The notes under the pieces were generated by a model. The model did not search any database. It saw only the letters and a program-made list of their open reading frames with translations, and had not been told where the DNA came from. The position numbers were made by a program, and so were the translations under genes. Positions 28,401 to 43,400 of a stretch of DNA of 64,000 nt are shown piece by piece. Source of the DNA: Tridacna crocea (taxonomy: Eukaryota; Mollusca; Bivalvia; Cardiida; Cardiidae); assembly GCA_943736015.1 (NCBI GenBank), contig OX031062.1:51758962-51822961 (forward strand), in the 5' to 3' direction. Numbering within the stretch: position 1 is the stretch's first letter; the number at the start of each line of letters is the position of its first letter.

Positions 28401-31400
28401 TACACCTTTACTCTTTTCTATCTAGTTTTGTACCAAATTTTAGCTTTATTTTATCGAATTATAACCATTCTTGTACCTTTAAGCCAAATGTTGTTCCTAA
28501 TGGTTGCAAGTTTACACAGATTACTACAGATAAAAAAATGCAATTCATTCTATTGCAGCTGGCTATAGACATTATCATCACAGTTTCCAGTTTTAATCCA
28601 AGACAAATCCCTGGCCTCTCTTTATCCAAAACACCATATATTGATTTTTTACACATGTTTACACTAATAAATGTTTTCTTGTACTCTTCTCAACTGAGCC
28701 TGAAATATCAGCTGAATAGATTTCAATTAAAATCTATAGAATAGCTCCTGAGCTCTAAATTTTTTCTTTGTTTCTGTCAATGGAAACAGTCTTGATTACA
28801 ATGTTCATACTGTCTTAAGCATGAAAGAGACTTTAAACTTTGATCACAAACTCAGCCGAGCTTGGACTCAAGTTTCATAATCACATAATCACAGGGACTG
28901 GACCTTTATATTGGGTTGTATACTCATTGTTTTATACTTTTCCAACATGAGGACAGTTTTTTTTTTAATGCTTAACTGTATACATATAGTTTTAAAATGA
29001 GGACATACCTGGTTCCTTGTAACACTGACAAGTGTTGTTCTCACAGACACCATGATCTGAACACTCAAACTGACAAAGGTCACCATTGAAACAAGGGAAG
29101 CAACTGCAGTAACTCTCCCCTGTGGTTTTGAACTCAACTGTGCCGTTTTCACAGAATTTCTCACAATAAAATCCAAACCAGCCCTGAAATAATGAAAAAG
29201 AAAAACCTTTATTATCTGTTCAATGCAAAGATTTTTGCTTCTTACAGCACAAGACCATCAAAAACTTTGTGACAAGGAAAACTCCCTAAAGAAAATAATT
29301 TAACATATAATCGTGTTTTATGCCTTCACAAAACAATTCCAAATATTAATCATCCCGACACGGAAGGCTTTTAAAAACATTGTAGGAATAGGAGAAAATG
29401 CTATTAACCAGCATTTTTTCCCTTACCACACAATGTTTTTCTACCATACAACTGACAAATATTTTACCTGAATTATTTTAATTTTTCATATAGAAATTCT
29501 TTCACTTTGGAAAAGACTTACACTATGTGGAAATTCAAACAGTTATTACACAATGGTAAATAAAGCTGTCAACTGAATGTGACTCAATACCCCCGCCTGA
29601 GCTTTGACAGAAAAAAAGTGTCAAGTTTAAAGGGAGATAATTCCTCAAGAATATTAAATTTTCCTTCTTTGTCCTCAACCAGGAAGAGTTGACATTTGAA
29701 AATTGCATCTTGCAAATCTTCAATATATGATCAGTATATGTGCAAAGTTTAAATACAATCGAAGGAAAACTGTAGGAGTTTGCAACACAAAAATTTCTAG
29801 TTTTTTGTACACAGACGGACACATAGACGGACGGACACACGGCCGGACGGACCCATGGACGGACACAAGGACAGACAGGCTGATTCCAGTATATCCCCGA
29901 AAACATTCGTGTTGCGTGGGTATAATTATGCAAATGAGCTCATCTGGTACAGAGTGTTAGAGTATTTGGATGTTAGTAAAATATGAGGCTGAAGCAATTG
30001 TTTACAAAGGCCCAGTCAGACTCGGTATCAAAAGAGCAGGATCCAAAATCTTGAGGTTCTAGATTTGATCCAGACATGCACTGGGTTCTTTACATTGAGA
30101 ACTGGGGCAAGGCTCTTTAGAGTCCTAGCCTGGTACTACTGAAACCTACAACATATGAAAATAAGTCAGCTAGTGCTGTTATGTCACTGAAATAATGTTG
30201 AAGGCATTGTACAATACTACTCAGGGGATACATTCACCTCTTTAGTTACTGCATGTATGTTTCCACTTTCTGAAGCTTCTAACTAGACAATTCAATGAAT
30301 CATGACAAAGATGGTCTCTGAAAACATTTTCTCCTTGTTCAACAATATTTCCTGTTTTAGCGAAGACAATCACCTTGTCACTAACACAGCACAATCAGAC
30401 AACAGAAATTATTTGACCCATGTGAGCTAAAAACAATAGAGCACCTCCTTTGGTCATGAAGACCTTGTGTACAGTTTCAGGGTTCTAGGTCAGACAGCTT
30501 TTTAGGTAGAGCATGGAAACAAAAACCTGGACAGATTGACGGAAAGATGGACGACAGCCCCCCCCCCCCCTTCCTCTTCTTCTTTTCCTTTGTACTCAGG
30601 AGGTATAATTTTTTTTCAGTCAATAGATGTTCAGAAAATTTATGTTAAAAGCTACATATTTTACTGACATGTAGAGAACCAGTTAAACAAACAAGAGGGC
30701 CATTGTTCCTAGAGGTCCACAAGAAGATTCTGCATACCAAATATCAAAGCTATGCAACTTCAAGTTTCAGAGAATAAGATTTTTAATGTTTTTCTTCTTT
30801 GTTGATATGTTCGAACCCGCCGTTCATCAGAGCCACATTTTTTGACGGATCAAAATTTCACAAAGACTTTTTGAAAAGGGTCACCCAAGGAACATATCTG
30901 TAACATTATTTCAAAATCCAATCAGCGGTTTCAGAGGAGAAGATTTTTGAAGAATTTGCCACAAAATTCCATTTGGTTGCTATGGCAACCAGAGTTTTTG
31001 GTGGAATAAAATTCTGTGAACAAGTTTTAAAGAGGACCTTCCAAGGAACATTCCAGCTAAGTTTGGTTCAAATTGGTCCAGCTATTTAGGAGTTGATGTT
31101 TAAAGAATTGTGGACGATGCACACCGGATGATCCTAAAATCTCCCCTTGAGCACAACGTGCTCAGGTGAGCTAAAAAAACAGAAATAGACATACCTGTGC
31201 ATAATGGCACTGACATTTTGGTATATCAGAAGAACCATCACAATAACCACGACCCTCTGGTTCATAACATGAGTTTGCACCACAGTCTGGTGTGCCACAA
31301 TCAAGACCTGTCCAGCCTGGAAAAATGCCATAGTCATTTAAGTAAGTAAAAGGGGGCTTAATTCTTTACCACACAAAAGAAAAAGTTTGACTTTTCTACT

Positions 31401-34400
31401 CTGAAAGCATTTGAAGATAACAATTTAAAGGTGGTTCAAATGATGCAATTTATCTTTGATAGGGTAAAACAGATCCTGGGAAAAGGAGAAAATGCTTTTC
31501 CCATGATGTTTTCATATGGCACAACCCTCAGGGTCATTAAAACTCTGCTTTGAGTGGTAAAGGGTTAAGGTAGTGGACCCGTAATAGAAAACAGCTATTT
31601 CCACCATGAGATCATCCTACAAAATTTGCCGGGATTAAAAATGAGATTATTGCACTATTTTAGACATGCCACATTTTCCTTTTCTTCATCCTTAGAATTA
31701 TCAATTATAAATCTAAAACCACTATGTTCCAATTACAAAGGGAGATAATGATTATCTCCCTTTTCTAGAAAATAACAAAAGTATCAAAAAATAATTTCAA
31801 GTTAGACTTCAAAAGAATTTCTGCTCCATAAAAAAATGTGCAAAACTATCATATCAGTATGAATCCTTACTTGTACATTATTGAGAAATTTGATTCCATG
31901 TTGCATTAGAAGTATTAAGGATCTACTTACCTTTATGCATCTCCATGAAATCTGATAATATGACAGAAAAAATGTATAAACTGATAACCAGTAACTTACA
32001 TGTGGTGTGACAGAGAGAGAGAGACAGACAGACAGAGACAGACAGTCAGGGAGAGAAACAGACAGAAAAAGGAACAGACAGAGGGACACAGACAGATGAG
32101 AGAAGGGGAGAGACATATAGAAACTATCATACCTGGATTACATGTACATTCCTGTAGAGCTGTATTACATTCTCCATGATCATTACAGTTGGTCCCATTG
32201 CCTGGGCAACCAGCAACCTCACATTTGGAGCCCCTCCATGCTTCCTCACACTCACATGTCATGTTATTTATACACATGCCATGGTTATTACACTGTATGT
32301 CACATCCTTTTCCAGTATAACAGCTGTCACATTCACAGATACCACTGTTCATAGGTTCTTGGACACCATGCTCTGCATCACATATATCCTCACAAGCTGG
32401 TCCCATCCAACCAGGCTGACAATTCACACATCGAGGCTCAATGTAGCTGGAATCACACTCACCCTGTCCGTTACAATCTGGACTGCCTGGACAGTCTGGT
32501 ACATCACACCCGTTGAAGACAGGATCAATATAACCATTTTCATCCGAGTTTCCAGTCCATCCTGGATAACAATCACAAATCTGGATTGCAGCATTACAAT
32601 CTCCATGGCCCGTGCAACTTTCACCTACACCTGGACAGCCCTGTATCTCACAAGTATCTCCCCAGAAACCCAGATCACATATACAGACAGTTCCGTTTAT
32701 CTTACCATGTAGAGAGCATTCTGCATCACACATTTCCCCCACCCATCCTGGGTCACATTCACAGTTCTGGCTACCCTGGGGGTTTACCTGACCATTGACA
32801 CATTCTTTTTCACAGGCTTCTCCAAACCATCCCTCATTACAGCTGAGAAAAAAATATAAATATTTAACCCTTTACCAGCCTATCCCCAGTTTGAGAAAAA
32901 TGTTTTCTTGTAGAACATTATGTAAAAGGGGAAAAATCATGGTAACCAACATTTTCTCTCTTTCCAATCATGTTTTTTGGCTTTTCAAACATTTGGGTTA
33001 ACTTTTACACATGATCAACAAGTACATAGAGTTTGAACAAGTCCAAGACTTTGTTACTTGGTAAATAGTTAGTATATGTACTTACAAAGTATTCCACAGA
33101 TTACAGGAAAATATCAAGGGTTTAAAACCTGATAATTTCATTGCTAAAACTTGACAGCTTATGCAGTTTTATATCCCTGGATCAAAAAACAAGAGCTTCG
33201 CAAAGCGGCGCATATACGCCCGAAGGGGCTTGTCAGTGAAATGAGTTGAAATGACGGAAGGGCCATGAATGAAGAGTAGTTAATCTCCATGATATGTGAA
33301 AAATATTAAAGGGCAATAGCTAAAAAAAGAAGGGTGGCACAGATACAAATTTTGTGAATTGCTGTTCTCCACAGTTTTGAAAGGTTCAAGATCACAGCTT
33401 TTATATTTAAGAAATTATGGCCCAGACGAAAATTCAAAGAGAAAACTAACAAAGGACAATAACTTAACAAGAAGGATGGCAGAGTATTGGTTCTTGTGCA
33501 GTGCACTTCTTCATAATGTGTTCTATTAATCTTTGAAGTTTCAAGATGATAGGTTTTATAGTTTGGGAGTTTTGGCCTGGACAAAAATTCAAACTGAAAA
33601 TTAACAAAGGGCAATAACTAAAAAAATAAAGGTCACAGAGTTATGGTTCATGTGCAATGCACTTCTCCATAATGTGTTCTATCAGTGTATAAAGTTGCAA
33701 GTTATTAGCTTTTATACTTTGGAAGTTATGGCCTGGACAAAAATTCAAACTGAAAATTAACAAAGGGCAATAACTCAAAAAATAAAAGTGGCAGAGTTAT
33801 GGTTCATGTGCGATGCACTTCTCCACAATATGTTCTATCAGTGTATGAAGTTCTAAGTTAATAGCTTTAATGGTTTAGAAGTTATGGCCTGGACAAAAAT
33901 TCAAACTGAAAATTAACAAAGGGCTGTAACTCAAAAAATAACGGTGGCAGAGTTATGGTTCATGTGCACAGCGCTTCTCCATAATGTGTTCTATCAGTGT
34001 ATGAAGTTGCAGGTTATTAGCTTTTATAGTTTAGAAGTTATGTCCTAGACAAAAATTCAAACTGAAAATTAACAAAGGGCAATAACTAAAAAAATAAAGG
34101 TCACAGAGTTATGGTTCTTGTGCAAAGCACTTCTCCATAATGTGTTCTATCAGTGTATGAAGTTGCAAGTTATTAGCTTTTATACTTTGGAAGTTATGGC
34201 CTGGAAAAAAATTCAAACTGAAAATTAACAAAGGGCAATAACTCAAAAAATGAAAGTCGCAGAGTTATGTTTCATGTGCACTGTACTTCTCCATAATGTG
34301 TTCTATCAGTGTATGTAGTTTCAATTTGATACCTTTAATGGTATGGAAGTTATGGCCTGAACAAAAATTCAAAGTGAAAAGTTGGTAATTTCAGAAATCA

Positions 34401-37400
34401 AGGGCAGATAATTTTGGAACGCAAACAGCGATAAAAATTCTAAGATCCAGGTGCACAACTAGACATCATGCAGATTCATTGTGGCAAGTTTCAAATAATT
34501 CCAATGAAAACTGTAGGAGGAGTTGCACACACAAGAAATTGCTAACGGACGGACGACAGGGGTATAACATAATACGACCCTTCGGGCGTATAACAAAATA
34601 TTTAGTGATGGCATCAAACAAATGTCACCATAAATGTGACATTATCTAATGAAAATACATAAAACACAATGTGAAAATCTTCATTTGGATGACAACAAAT
34701 TAGATGCCACTCAAATTGTCTCTGAAATAGGAGACATTGTAGGAAAGGCAGAAAACGTCACTTACAGGCGTTTTCTTGTTTCTTACAATATCTCCATAGA
34801 GACATTGTAGGAAAAGCAGAAAATGTCACCTACAGGTGTTTACTTTGTTTCTTACAATATTTCCATAAGCCCTCTACAACAGAGTTGATAAAACACGGAC
34901 TTATTTTGACAATACAAAGATATATATTAACTATAAAACTGTACATGAGCCAAACTCTGGCAAAAGGCAGGCTTTACTCTTTACCACACAAGACAATTTT
35001 AGACCTGTGGTTCTAAGCATTTGCAGATGACAAAATAAATGTAGCTCAAATAATAATTTTTGTCTTTGACAGGGTCGAAAACAGAATGGAAAAAGAAAAT
35101 GCTGGTTACCAGCACTTATCCTTTTCCCACAATGTTTTCTAAAGGCTTCTTTCTCAGGGTCGTCAAAAGTAGGGATTATGCGGTAATGGGTTAATCAATC
35201 TCTGTGATGCATTATACAAAAACAAGTAATAACCTAATTCTTGATTCTTAAAATCTGTTTGGTCCAACAACTGACTGAATCATGTGGTAAACTGCCTCTT
35301 AGACATGCAGAAATTTTAACAATAGGTAAAAGTATCGGTTCAGGTCATCCTGCGCAGAATGCACAGGTTGACCTGGGTCAATACTTTTTGCAAAATTATT
35401 AAGTACCCTCTCAACAGAGCATGACTTTTATATAAAGTAACTGGCAAGGCGCCATCAACTTACAAGCAAAATGGTGTATCTTCTGTTTCTACACAAGTAC
35501 CCCTGGAGTTACAGTCTGGTTCCCCAGGACAGTCTGGGTATTCACAGCCAATACCTATCCAACCATAGTTACAGGTACACAGTGGGGTAGAACTTTCACA
35601 AGAGCCTGTAAAATGTTAGGTAAAGCAAGTGACTCTAGACTTTTATTCGACAATTCCATTTGGCTATGGTTCTGATAGAGAAGTCTTCTCTAATGAAAGC
35701 GGGAAAAGTAAAAATACTATTTACAAACATGTTTTCTGTTTATTCAAAGGCAGAACTTATTATATGAGACACAATTCATTTTTTGTCTTTGAATGCTTTA
35801 ACCCTTTCCCAAACAATCCCTGGTTTTTATGGGTCTTGAATAGAAGCCTTTTGAAAACATTGTGGGAAAAGGAGAAAATGTTGGTAACAAGCATTTTCTC
35901 CTTTTCCCACGATGTTTTCTACCCTATCATATAGAAAAATAATCTTTTTTGCATCTGTTAATTTGTCATCTGCAAAATGCTTTGAATTTGGTCTGGTCCA
36001 AAATTTGCCATTTGGGAAAGGGTTAAATTTCCACGAAATGTGAAGTCTAATCTCTAATCTACACAGTCCATTTTCCAGAATTATTATAAATAAGAGGAAC
36101 CATGAATTGCTAGTATTAGAGTCTCATTTCTAGATAGTTTGTATAGATTGTCTGTTAGGTTTATGCAGCGGTTTAGGAGAAAAAAAAAATTATTATAAAT
36201 AAGAGGAACCATGAAATTGCTAGAGTCTCATTTCTAGATTGTTTGTATAGATTGTCTGTTTGGTTTATGCGGCAGTTTAGGAGAAAAAAAAAAACATCTC
36301 CGGTTATCCTGGCTACTAATACTTACCTCTATTACTGCAATCTGTATTATTCAAGCCTGGACACCCTGGTATGTTACAAACTCTTCCTTTCCAACCCAGG
36401 TGGTATGTACATTCACAGAAACCTGTAGCCCCAATTTCACCATGCTCTGAACATTCTGAATCACAGTTTTCGCCTGTATATCCTTCATAACAGGAGCAGT
36501 TCCCAGAATCCATTGGTTCTTGAACGCCATTTAGACAGACATCATTACAAGCTGGTCCCATCCATCCCACGTCACAAGATATGCATTTTGGTGGATTTGT
36601 TGACTCGTCACATGTACCCCTTCCATAGCAATTTGGCTCGCCTGGGCAGTCTGCAATCTCGCAAGCAAGACCTGTCCAACCAGCAGCACAGTCACAGGCT
36701 CGACTCTCTGAATCGCAGTCTCCTCGGTAGCTACATTCCACATTGGTGTCTGGATTGCGGGGACAACCTGAAATTTGAACATACCATGATAAATGAGCCA
36801 CGCTCTGGTAAAAAGGGGCTTAATACATCTACACAGGTTTTGAAAAGGCTACTTCAACAGGATCGTTAAACCTCTGGGTTGTGTGGTAAAGAGCTGATGC
36901 TGCTGTTAAAAATCAATCAAATGTTTGTTTGTGTTTCTAAGCTTTATACAAGACAATAAAATTTCATGCTAATCAAAATTGAAAGCATTGCAGACAGTGT
37001 ATTAATCTATTACCACACAATCCCTACTTTTGACAACCTCGAGAAAGAAGCCTTCAGAAAACATCGTGGGAAAAGGAGAAAATGCTGGTCAACAGCATTT
37101 TCTCCTTTTCCCACAATGTTTTCTACCCTTCACTACAAAAAAATTCAAATTTTCGGTTATTTTTATTTTGTTGTCTGCAAATGCTTTCAATTTGGACAAA
37201 CCTAAAATTTTGTTGTTTGGTAATGAGTTAAAAATAGCATAAATGATGGTATCATTGTTTGAAAAAGGAAGAAATCAATATGGATTCAGTAGAAAATGCT
37301 GGTGAGCCATGTTTTGTCTGTTTCGAAAGACTCAAGCTTCCCAGTCATAAAAACATGCCATTGCTTTTAGGCACTTTGTCTTTAAAAATGTTTAATGTTT

Positions 37401-40400
37401 TAACCCTCAGGCTGCTAAACACAACTCACTGACCTGTTGCAGAAAATGTAGATCAAAATCAGACTGCACAATTGTGCAGTAAGATCATGGACTACACTAT
37501 CTGATAAGAACATAGTTTTCTCAAAAGAAAACAGGAAGTTTGAAGGGGCATCATCATATGAATGAAATAACTAAGTTTGTGAATGAATAGTACCTGGATA
37601 TTCACAATATTCTCCTCTCCAGCCTGACAGAGGGGGACAGTAACATCCTCCAGTTGCATTACAGGTGCCATGTTCAGAACACTCAATATCACATCCTAAA
37701 CCATGATAACAATCTGCCAAACAGATACACTCTGTATGGTTGTGGTTCGGGGTACCATGCAAACAAACATCTCCACAAGCTGGGCCCATCCATCCTGGGT
37801 CACAGTCTGTACAAATAGGAGGATCAAAGGTGGTATTGCAGTGACCTTGGTTATTGCAGTTGGGCTCTCCAGGGCAGTTGGGCTCTGAGCAATCAGCACC
37901 TGATATTGTGAGGAAAAAATGAAGTGATAATTTCTTTGAGAAATGAAGCAACACAGGCAATAACTGGAAAGTTTAGTTTCTGTTTGTATATATTATTTTA
38001 ATAATTAGTTAATCTACTAAAATTTGTTTACTTGGTTTTTAGGCCTTTTTTGACACTCTTTCAATTATTTTCAATTAGTCTGATAGATCAAGATCAGACT
38101 GCACAAACTTGTGCTCTTTTCTTTAATCGACACAGTCTGCTTTTCTTTGACATTATGAACAAAAGCAATCTATAAACTACAATCATTTGGGTTTATTTCT
38201 AAGCTGATAATTCTAGACTGGAGCTCTATGGGCCTAAATCAAGGTTAAATAAAAAATGAGCTCCAACCAAATAACAAAATCTTTCACATTTCCAAACTGG
38301 AACGAATTTTAAACTGCGAATTGCATTGGAATATTCTTTAGAGTAAAATTAATGAAAACAAAATAAGAAAATAATGGTTACAAGCACTTTTTCCTTTTCC
38401 CAAAATGCTTTAACCTGTCATGCAAAATTTAAATTTCCGAAACTTACACAAACAGATTGCAATAATTTAATTAGCATTGCTGGATTTATTATTGAAAGAG
38501 CATGTAAGTGCAGTCTGATCTTGCTCTACATTCTCTGCAAAGCAGCTTCATGTTTGTGCACAATAAGTGTTACAAGCATTGTCAAGACAATTAAAATTTA
38601 GGCTTGTTTGTAAAAGGGTTATGTAACTTACCAAACCATCCTACAGAACAGAAGCACTGTCCACTACCAGTGTTACAGATACCATGACCACTGCAATCTT
38701 CATCAACACCTGGACAGCCTCTCTCTGTACATTTATCTCCCTTCCAATAATCAGCACATTCACAGGAGAGATTTCCATTATCCGTAACACAGGTACCATG
38801 TTGATTACACTCAGATTCACACAGACGTCCTAGACTGCAGTTGTTACAGAGACATGACCCTGCAACACATTCCCCGGCACCACTACACTCAATAGAGCAG
38901 TCGGGGCCGGAATAACATGGATCACAAATACAGTATCCACATCTGGAGCAGTCACCATGTCCACTACAGCTTGCGTCCCTTGTACATTGACTCTCACAGT
39001 TGTCTCCCACATAGCCTGTGTCACACTCACACAGTCCCCTGGAGTTACATGTTCCATGTTCTCCGCATGTTGTATTGTCTGCACACAGATACTGACAATC
39101 GTCTCCTACATGACCGTGATTACACACACATGCTTGACTTATGTCATCAAAAGTGCCATGTCCACTGCAGTAATTTGATGCTGACTGATGCTTGCTTCCT
39201 CTACCTCCTGTACTAGCTGACCCAATTCCACCTGTTACATATCGCTGATGTAGCAACGCAGTACTTGTGTAATCTCTACCATACGTGCGCACACGACCGC
39301 CGCCACCACCACCACCTCTGTTATTAGTATTATAACTACAACCTTCACTTCCTGCTCCACCACCAACAGCATAGACATAACCTCGGCCATCAATAACTTC
39401 TCCATCTATCCACACACTCCCGCCGGCACCACCACCGCCACCTCCAGATGTCGTCTGTCCATTCATCTGCACAATGCCATCAACAACCGTCATCACATGA
39501 ACTAACCGTACTGAAGATCCTCCAGCTCCACCATTACCATGGGAACTAGTACCTCCACCACTTCCAGCTTGAGATGGAAGAACAGAATTTCCATATGTGG
39601 CGGCACTGGAGCAGGAATAACATCCTGAACATGAACCACCTTTACCTCCATGACTTCCACCAGACCCACAACCATTGGATCCTCCTGTACATCCAGGACC
39701 TGGGCCCTCATTTACTTCATAACCAAGACCAGTGCCCTCTAGTTCTGCGCCATGCTCCAGCTCAAACCAGACACCCACCAGGTAGGCTGTTTTTGTAATC
39801 AAACCTTTAGCACTACCTTCCATGTGGAAAACATGGGTGTGAACCTCCATTCCTGAGTCAACATCATATTCCGACTCATCATAGAAGTCAAATTCCCCAT
39901 CAGTCAGCACGGTAAAGGAGTGGAAGTAGTATATGCCAGGATGACTCTCAGTTCTAGTACACATACTCTGTCCTACAGCCTCTAGTCTGGTATGTCCTCT
40001 TGTATACCAATGTTCCACACCAACCATGCGGCCAGTATTAATTGTAGTTTGTTCTGTATACACTGTGGGAGGGAATACAACTTCTCCATCTATATTTAGG
40101 CTAGACTGAATGAATGTCTTAGTGTGTGGTACGGCTAGCTGCAATGTATATCCAGATGGGACTGTTAGGGTGCCAGATCCATCACCTCCTATATGGTCAA
40201 TGACAGCATCCTGAAATATTGAAAAAAAAAAAAAAGGAATCTTTCTGAAATAGAAGCGTATGTGGTTGCTCAACCCTTTACCAAACAATAAAGTTTAAGG
40301 CTAAAACCAAATTGAAAGCATTTGCAGATCACAAATGAAATGTAACTTAATTGATGATTTCTGTATTTAGGGTAGAAAATATTATGGGAAAAGGAGAAAA

Positions 40401-43400
40401 TACTCCTTTACCAATATTAAATATTTTCTCTCCTTTTCAAATATCAACTGGAGCTGTCACTGAATGTGACTTAATACCCCTGCCATAGTTTTTACAGAAA
40501 CAGGCAATTACTGGTATTTTTTAAACACAGACGTACATACGGACAGACGGACACACAGACCCACAGACAGACAAGCTGATTCCAGTATACCAAAAAAAAA
40601 AAACATTCATTTTGTGGGGGTATAAATCTTTTCTAAAGGTTTCTTTTTCAGGGTAGATAAAATTCAGGATTGTAGGTTAGCTCTTTACCAAACGAAAAAA
40701 TTTAGATGATTCAAAATTCAAAGCAACTGCAGACAACAAAGTAAACAAAACTGGAAAATTTAAATTTGTATCTGGGAGGGGAGAAGACATTGTGGGAAAA
40801 CAAGAAAATGCTGGTTACCAGCATTTTCTCCTCTTTTAACAATGTTTTCAAAAGGATTTTGTTAGTAAAGAGTTAAAACGGTTTACTCTGCTTTCAAGCA
40901 CATTCATAAATTCCAAAGCAATAGCTACTGTGTTTTGTATCTCCTCAATTTTAGCAGGAGTTCTGCAGTGCCTTGTCAAATGAAACTCTCTTGCTACTAA
41001 CATTCCTATCAAGGATCAACCCACCATGTTTTCTTTTTGCTACAATGTTTTACAAGCCTTACTCTTCAGGGTTGTTTGGCATGTTTGGTAGAAATTACCA
41101 TTGAACACCAAAGCAAGACAGGAGCACTCTACCACAAAATCCTGAGTTATATTGACACTAGGTTATAGGACTTTTGAAAACACTGTTAGAAAAGGAGAAA
41201 ATCACCAGCATTGGACCAGCATTTTCTTCTTTTACCTAAATGTTTTCTACAATTCTTGAAACAAGTATTGATTTTGAAAAAGAGTAAAAGGTTGGTTCAT
41301 ATCCTCTGAAATTAACCCTTTACTCCATAGATACTCATTTCTACGCATTGCTTGTAGGAGCCTTTGGAAAGCATTGTGGCAAAAGGTGAAATTGCTCGTC
41401 ACGAGCAATTTCACCTTTTGCCACAATGTTTTCTATGCTATCAAAAGGTGTCATATACACATAAGAAACAGGTTCATCCTTGCTGTTATTTAGGGTCAAT
41501 TAGAGATACCATAGAAATGCCTTATGGGGTAAAGGGTTAATGATTGAAAGTGTTTTGTTTTTCTCTTCACTCTCAACACTATTTCAGTTATATCACAGCA
41601 ACAGCTTACATATTAATGAATATTCTGGGTTTCATCAGTACTAGGCTGAAGCTGTTTTGCCCAAGAACACTCCCACAAAATATTCAGTGCTTCAAGTGGG
41701 TTGGAATCTAAACAAACCTGAGTAAGTGTTATACAAGCTCCTCTAATTGGATGTATGTTCGTAAGTATTGACACATCAACCTGAACATCGATACAAGTCC
41801 GCTCTGTGTTATCAACCCAGAGTGATGTGAAGGAGGTAAGTCCTGTAGTAGAATTGACAAAGGTAGTCCCAGCTCCTCCACTTTGTCCCCATACACCTGA
41901 TGATCCTCCCAGAGATGTCAACTCTCCTTTGAATCTAAGAGATTCTTGAAGATGAACACAGATTCTCCCACCAGAACCACCACCGTTTCCTGTGAAATTC
42001 AAGAGCTAGGTACAGTATTTGTTTGATTGGTATTTAGCTCTATCAAATGTTTGACTCATCAAATTTCAAAGTACTTGCAATCCAAAACAACATTTTTATA
42101 CAATTTTCTGTTTTGTGCAAGTCTACTGGAGATCAAAATCTAATGTAGTCGTACAGTGCCATCTCAGATTGGCCTGTGTGTACTGTGCAGGCTAACATGA
42201 GATGACACTTTATGCAAATGTCTGAATCCCCTGTTTTGGGTGTTACAGGCTATATGGAATTCATTTCAGTAGTTTTTACAATGGCAGTAGACACTTGATG
42301 ACAAACAACACTAATTCTTACCTATGCTATGAGAAATGGTTGATTTTGAATATCCATTACCACCATGGGTCGTGATACTTCCATAACCAACCAGTGTTGG
42401 TGTGGAGACAACCAACATACCACCACTTCCAGCACCACTTGTATAGCCTTCACTGCCTGATTCCCCATTCGACGAAATAATTCCATCCAAAACCAATTCC
42501 TACACAATACAACTGACTTGTTACAAAATTGCATGACATATATTGTAGGGAATTTTGAGAAGTATATGTAGGGAATTTTGAGAAGTATATGTAACTAGAC
42601 TAATTTGAAGAAACAAGAAATATAGAAGTAAAAAAAAAATTTTTTTTTTACTACCATAATGGAAAAAAAAAAGAAAATTTAACAAGCAGATGCTGGTATC
42701 TCAAACAAGTATGAACTCATTTTTGGGCTCATTTTTTTTAAGATAGTTTGTTCTATTGCAGGGTATAAGTTACTAGTATTTGTTTTGTAAAGTAATTAAC
42801 TATTTAAAAAAAATTTTTTTTTTACCATAATGAAAAAAAAAAAAGAAAATTTAACAAGCGGATGCTTATATCTCAAACAAGTATGAACTCCTTTTTGGAA
42901 TCATTTTTTTTAGGATAGTTTGTTCTACTGCAGGGTATAGGCTACTAATTTTTGTAAAGCAATTACCTATTTACCAAATGACAAAATTATAGACTGATCT
43001 AAACTGAAAGCATTTGCAGACAACAAAATAAATGTGCATGACTGACATATTATTGAAATTTAGTTAGAGAAAGCTAGAAAACATTGCAGGAAAAGGAGAA
43101 AATGCTGGTTACCAGCATTTTCTCCTTTTCCCACAATGTTTTCAAAAGGTTTCTTTCTTAAGGTCGTTAAAAGTCAGGATTGTGTGGAAAAGGGTTTAAC
43201 AATTTTCTGAAATAAGTGCTTTATAGGAGAACTGTCAAGTAACTAGGTCTGCAACTGCACTATTTTCTGCCCTTTCCAAGACAAAACCAATCACTGAAAG
43301 CATCTGCCTTCAATAAATCATTAACCATTTACTCCATAGATACTCATTTCTACGCATTGCTTGTCGGAGCTTTTGGAAAACATTATGACAAAAGGTGAAA

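Noticed and set aside
31996..32132. Coding extension of exon 13 to the stop at 31996
   Set aside because: It reads through a GTATGA donor into a GACA/GAGA microsatellite; splicing at 32133 joins exon 14 in phase and completes an EGF module (CNPGWTGLDC).
38632..42499. Two separate genes, one glycine-rich and one EGF-rich
   Set aside because: Exon 9 carries both a glycine-rich unit and six EGF-like modules in one uninterrupted frame, and phases match on both sides.
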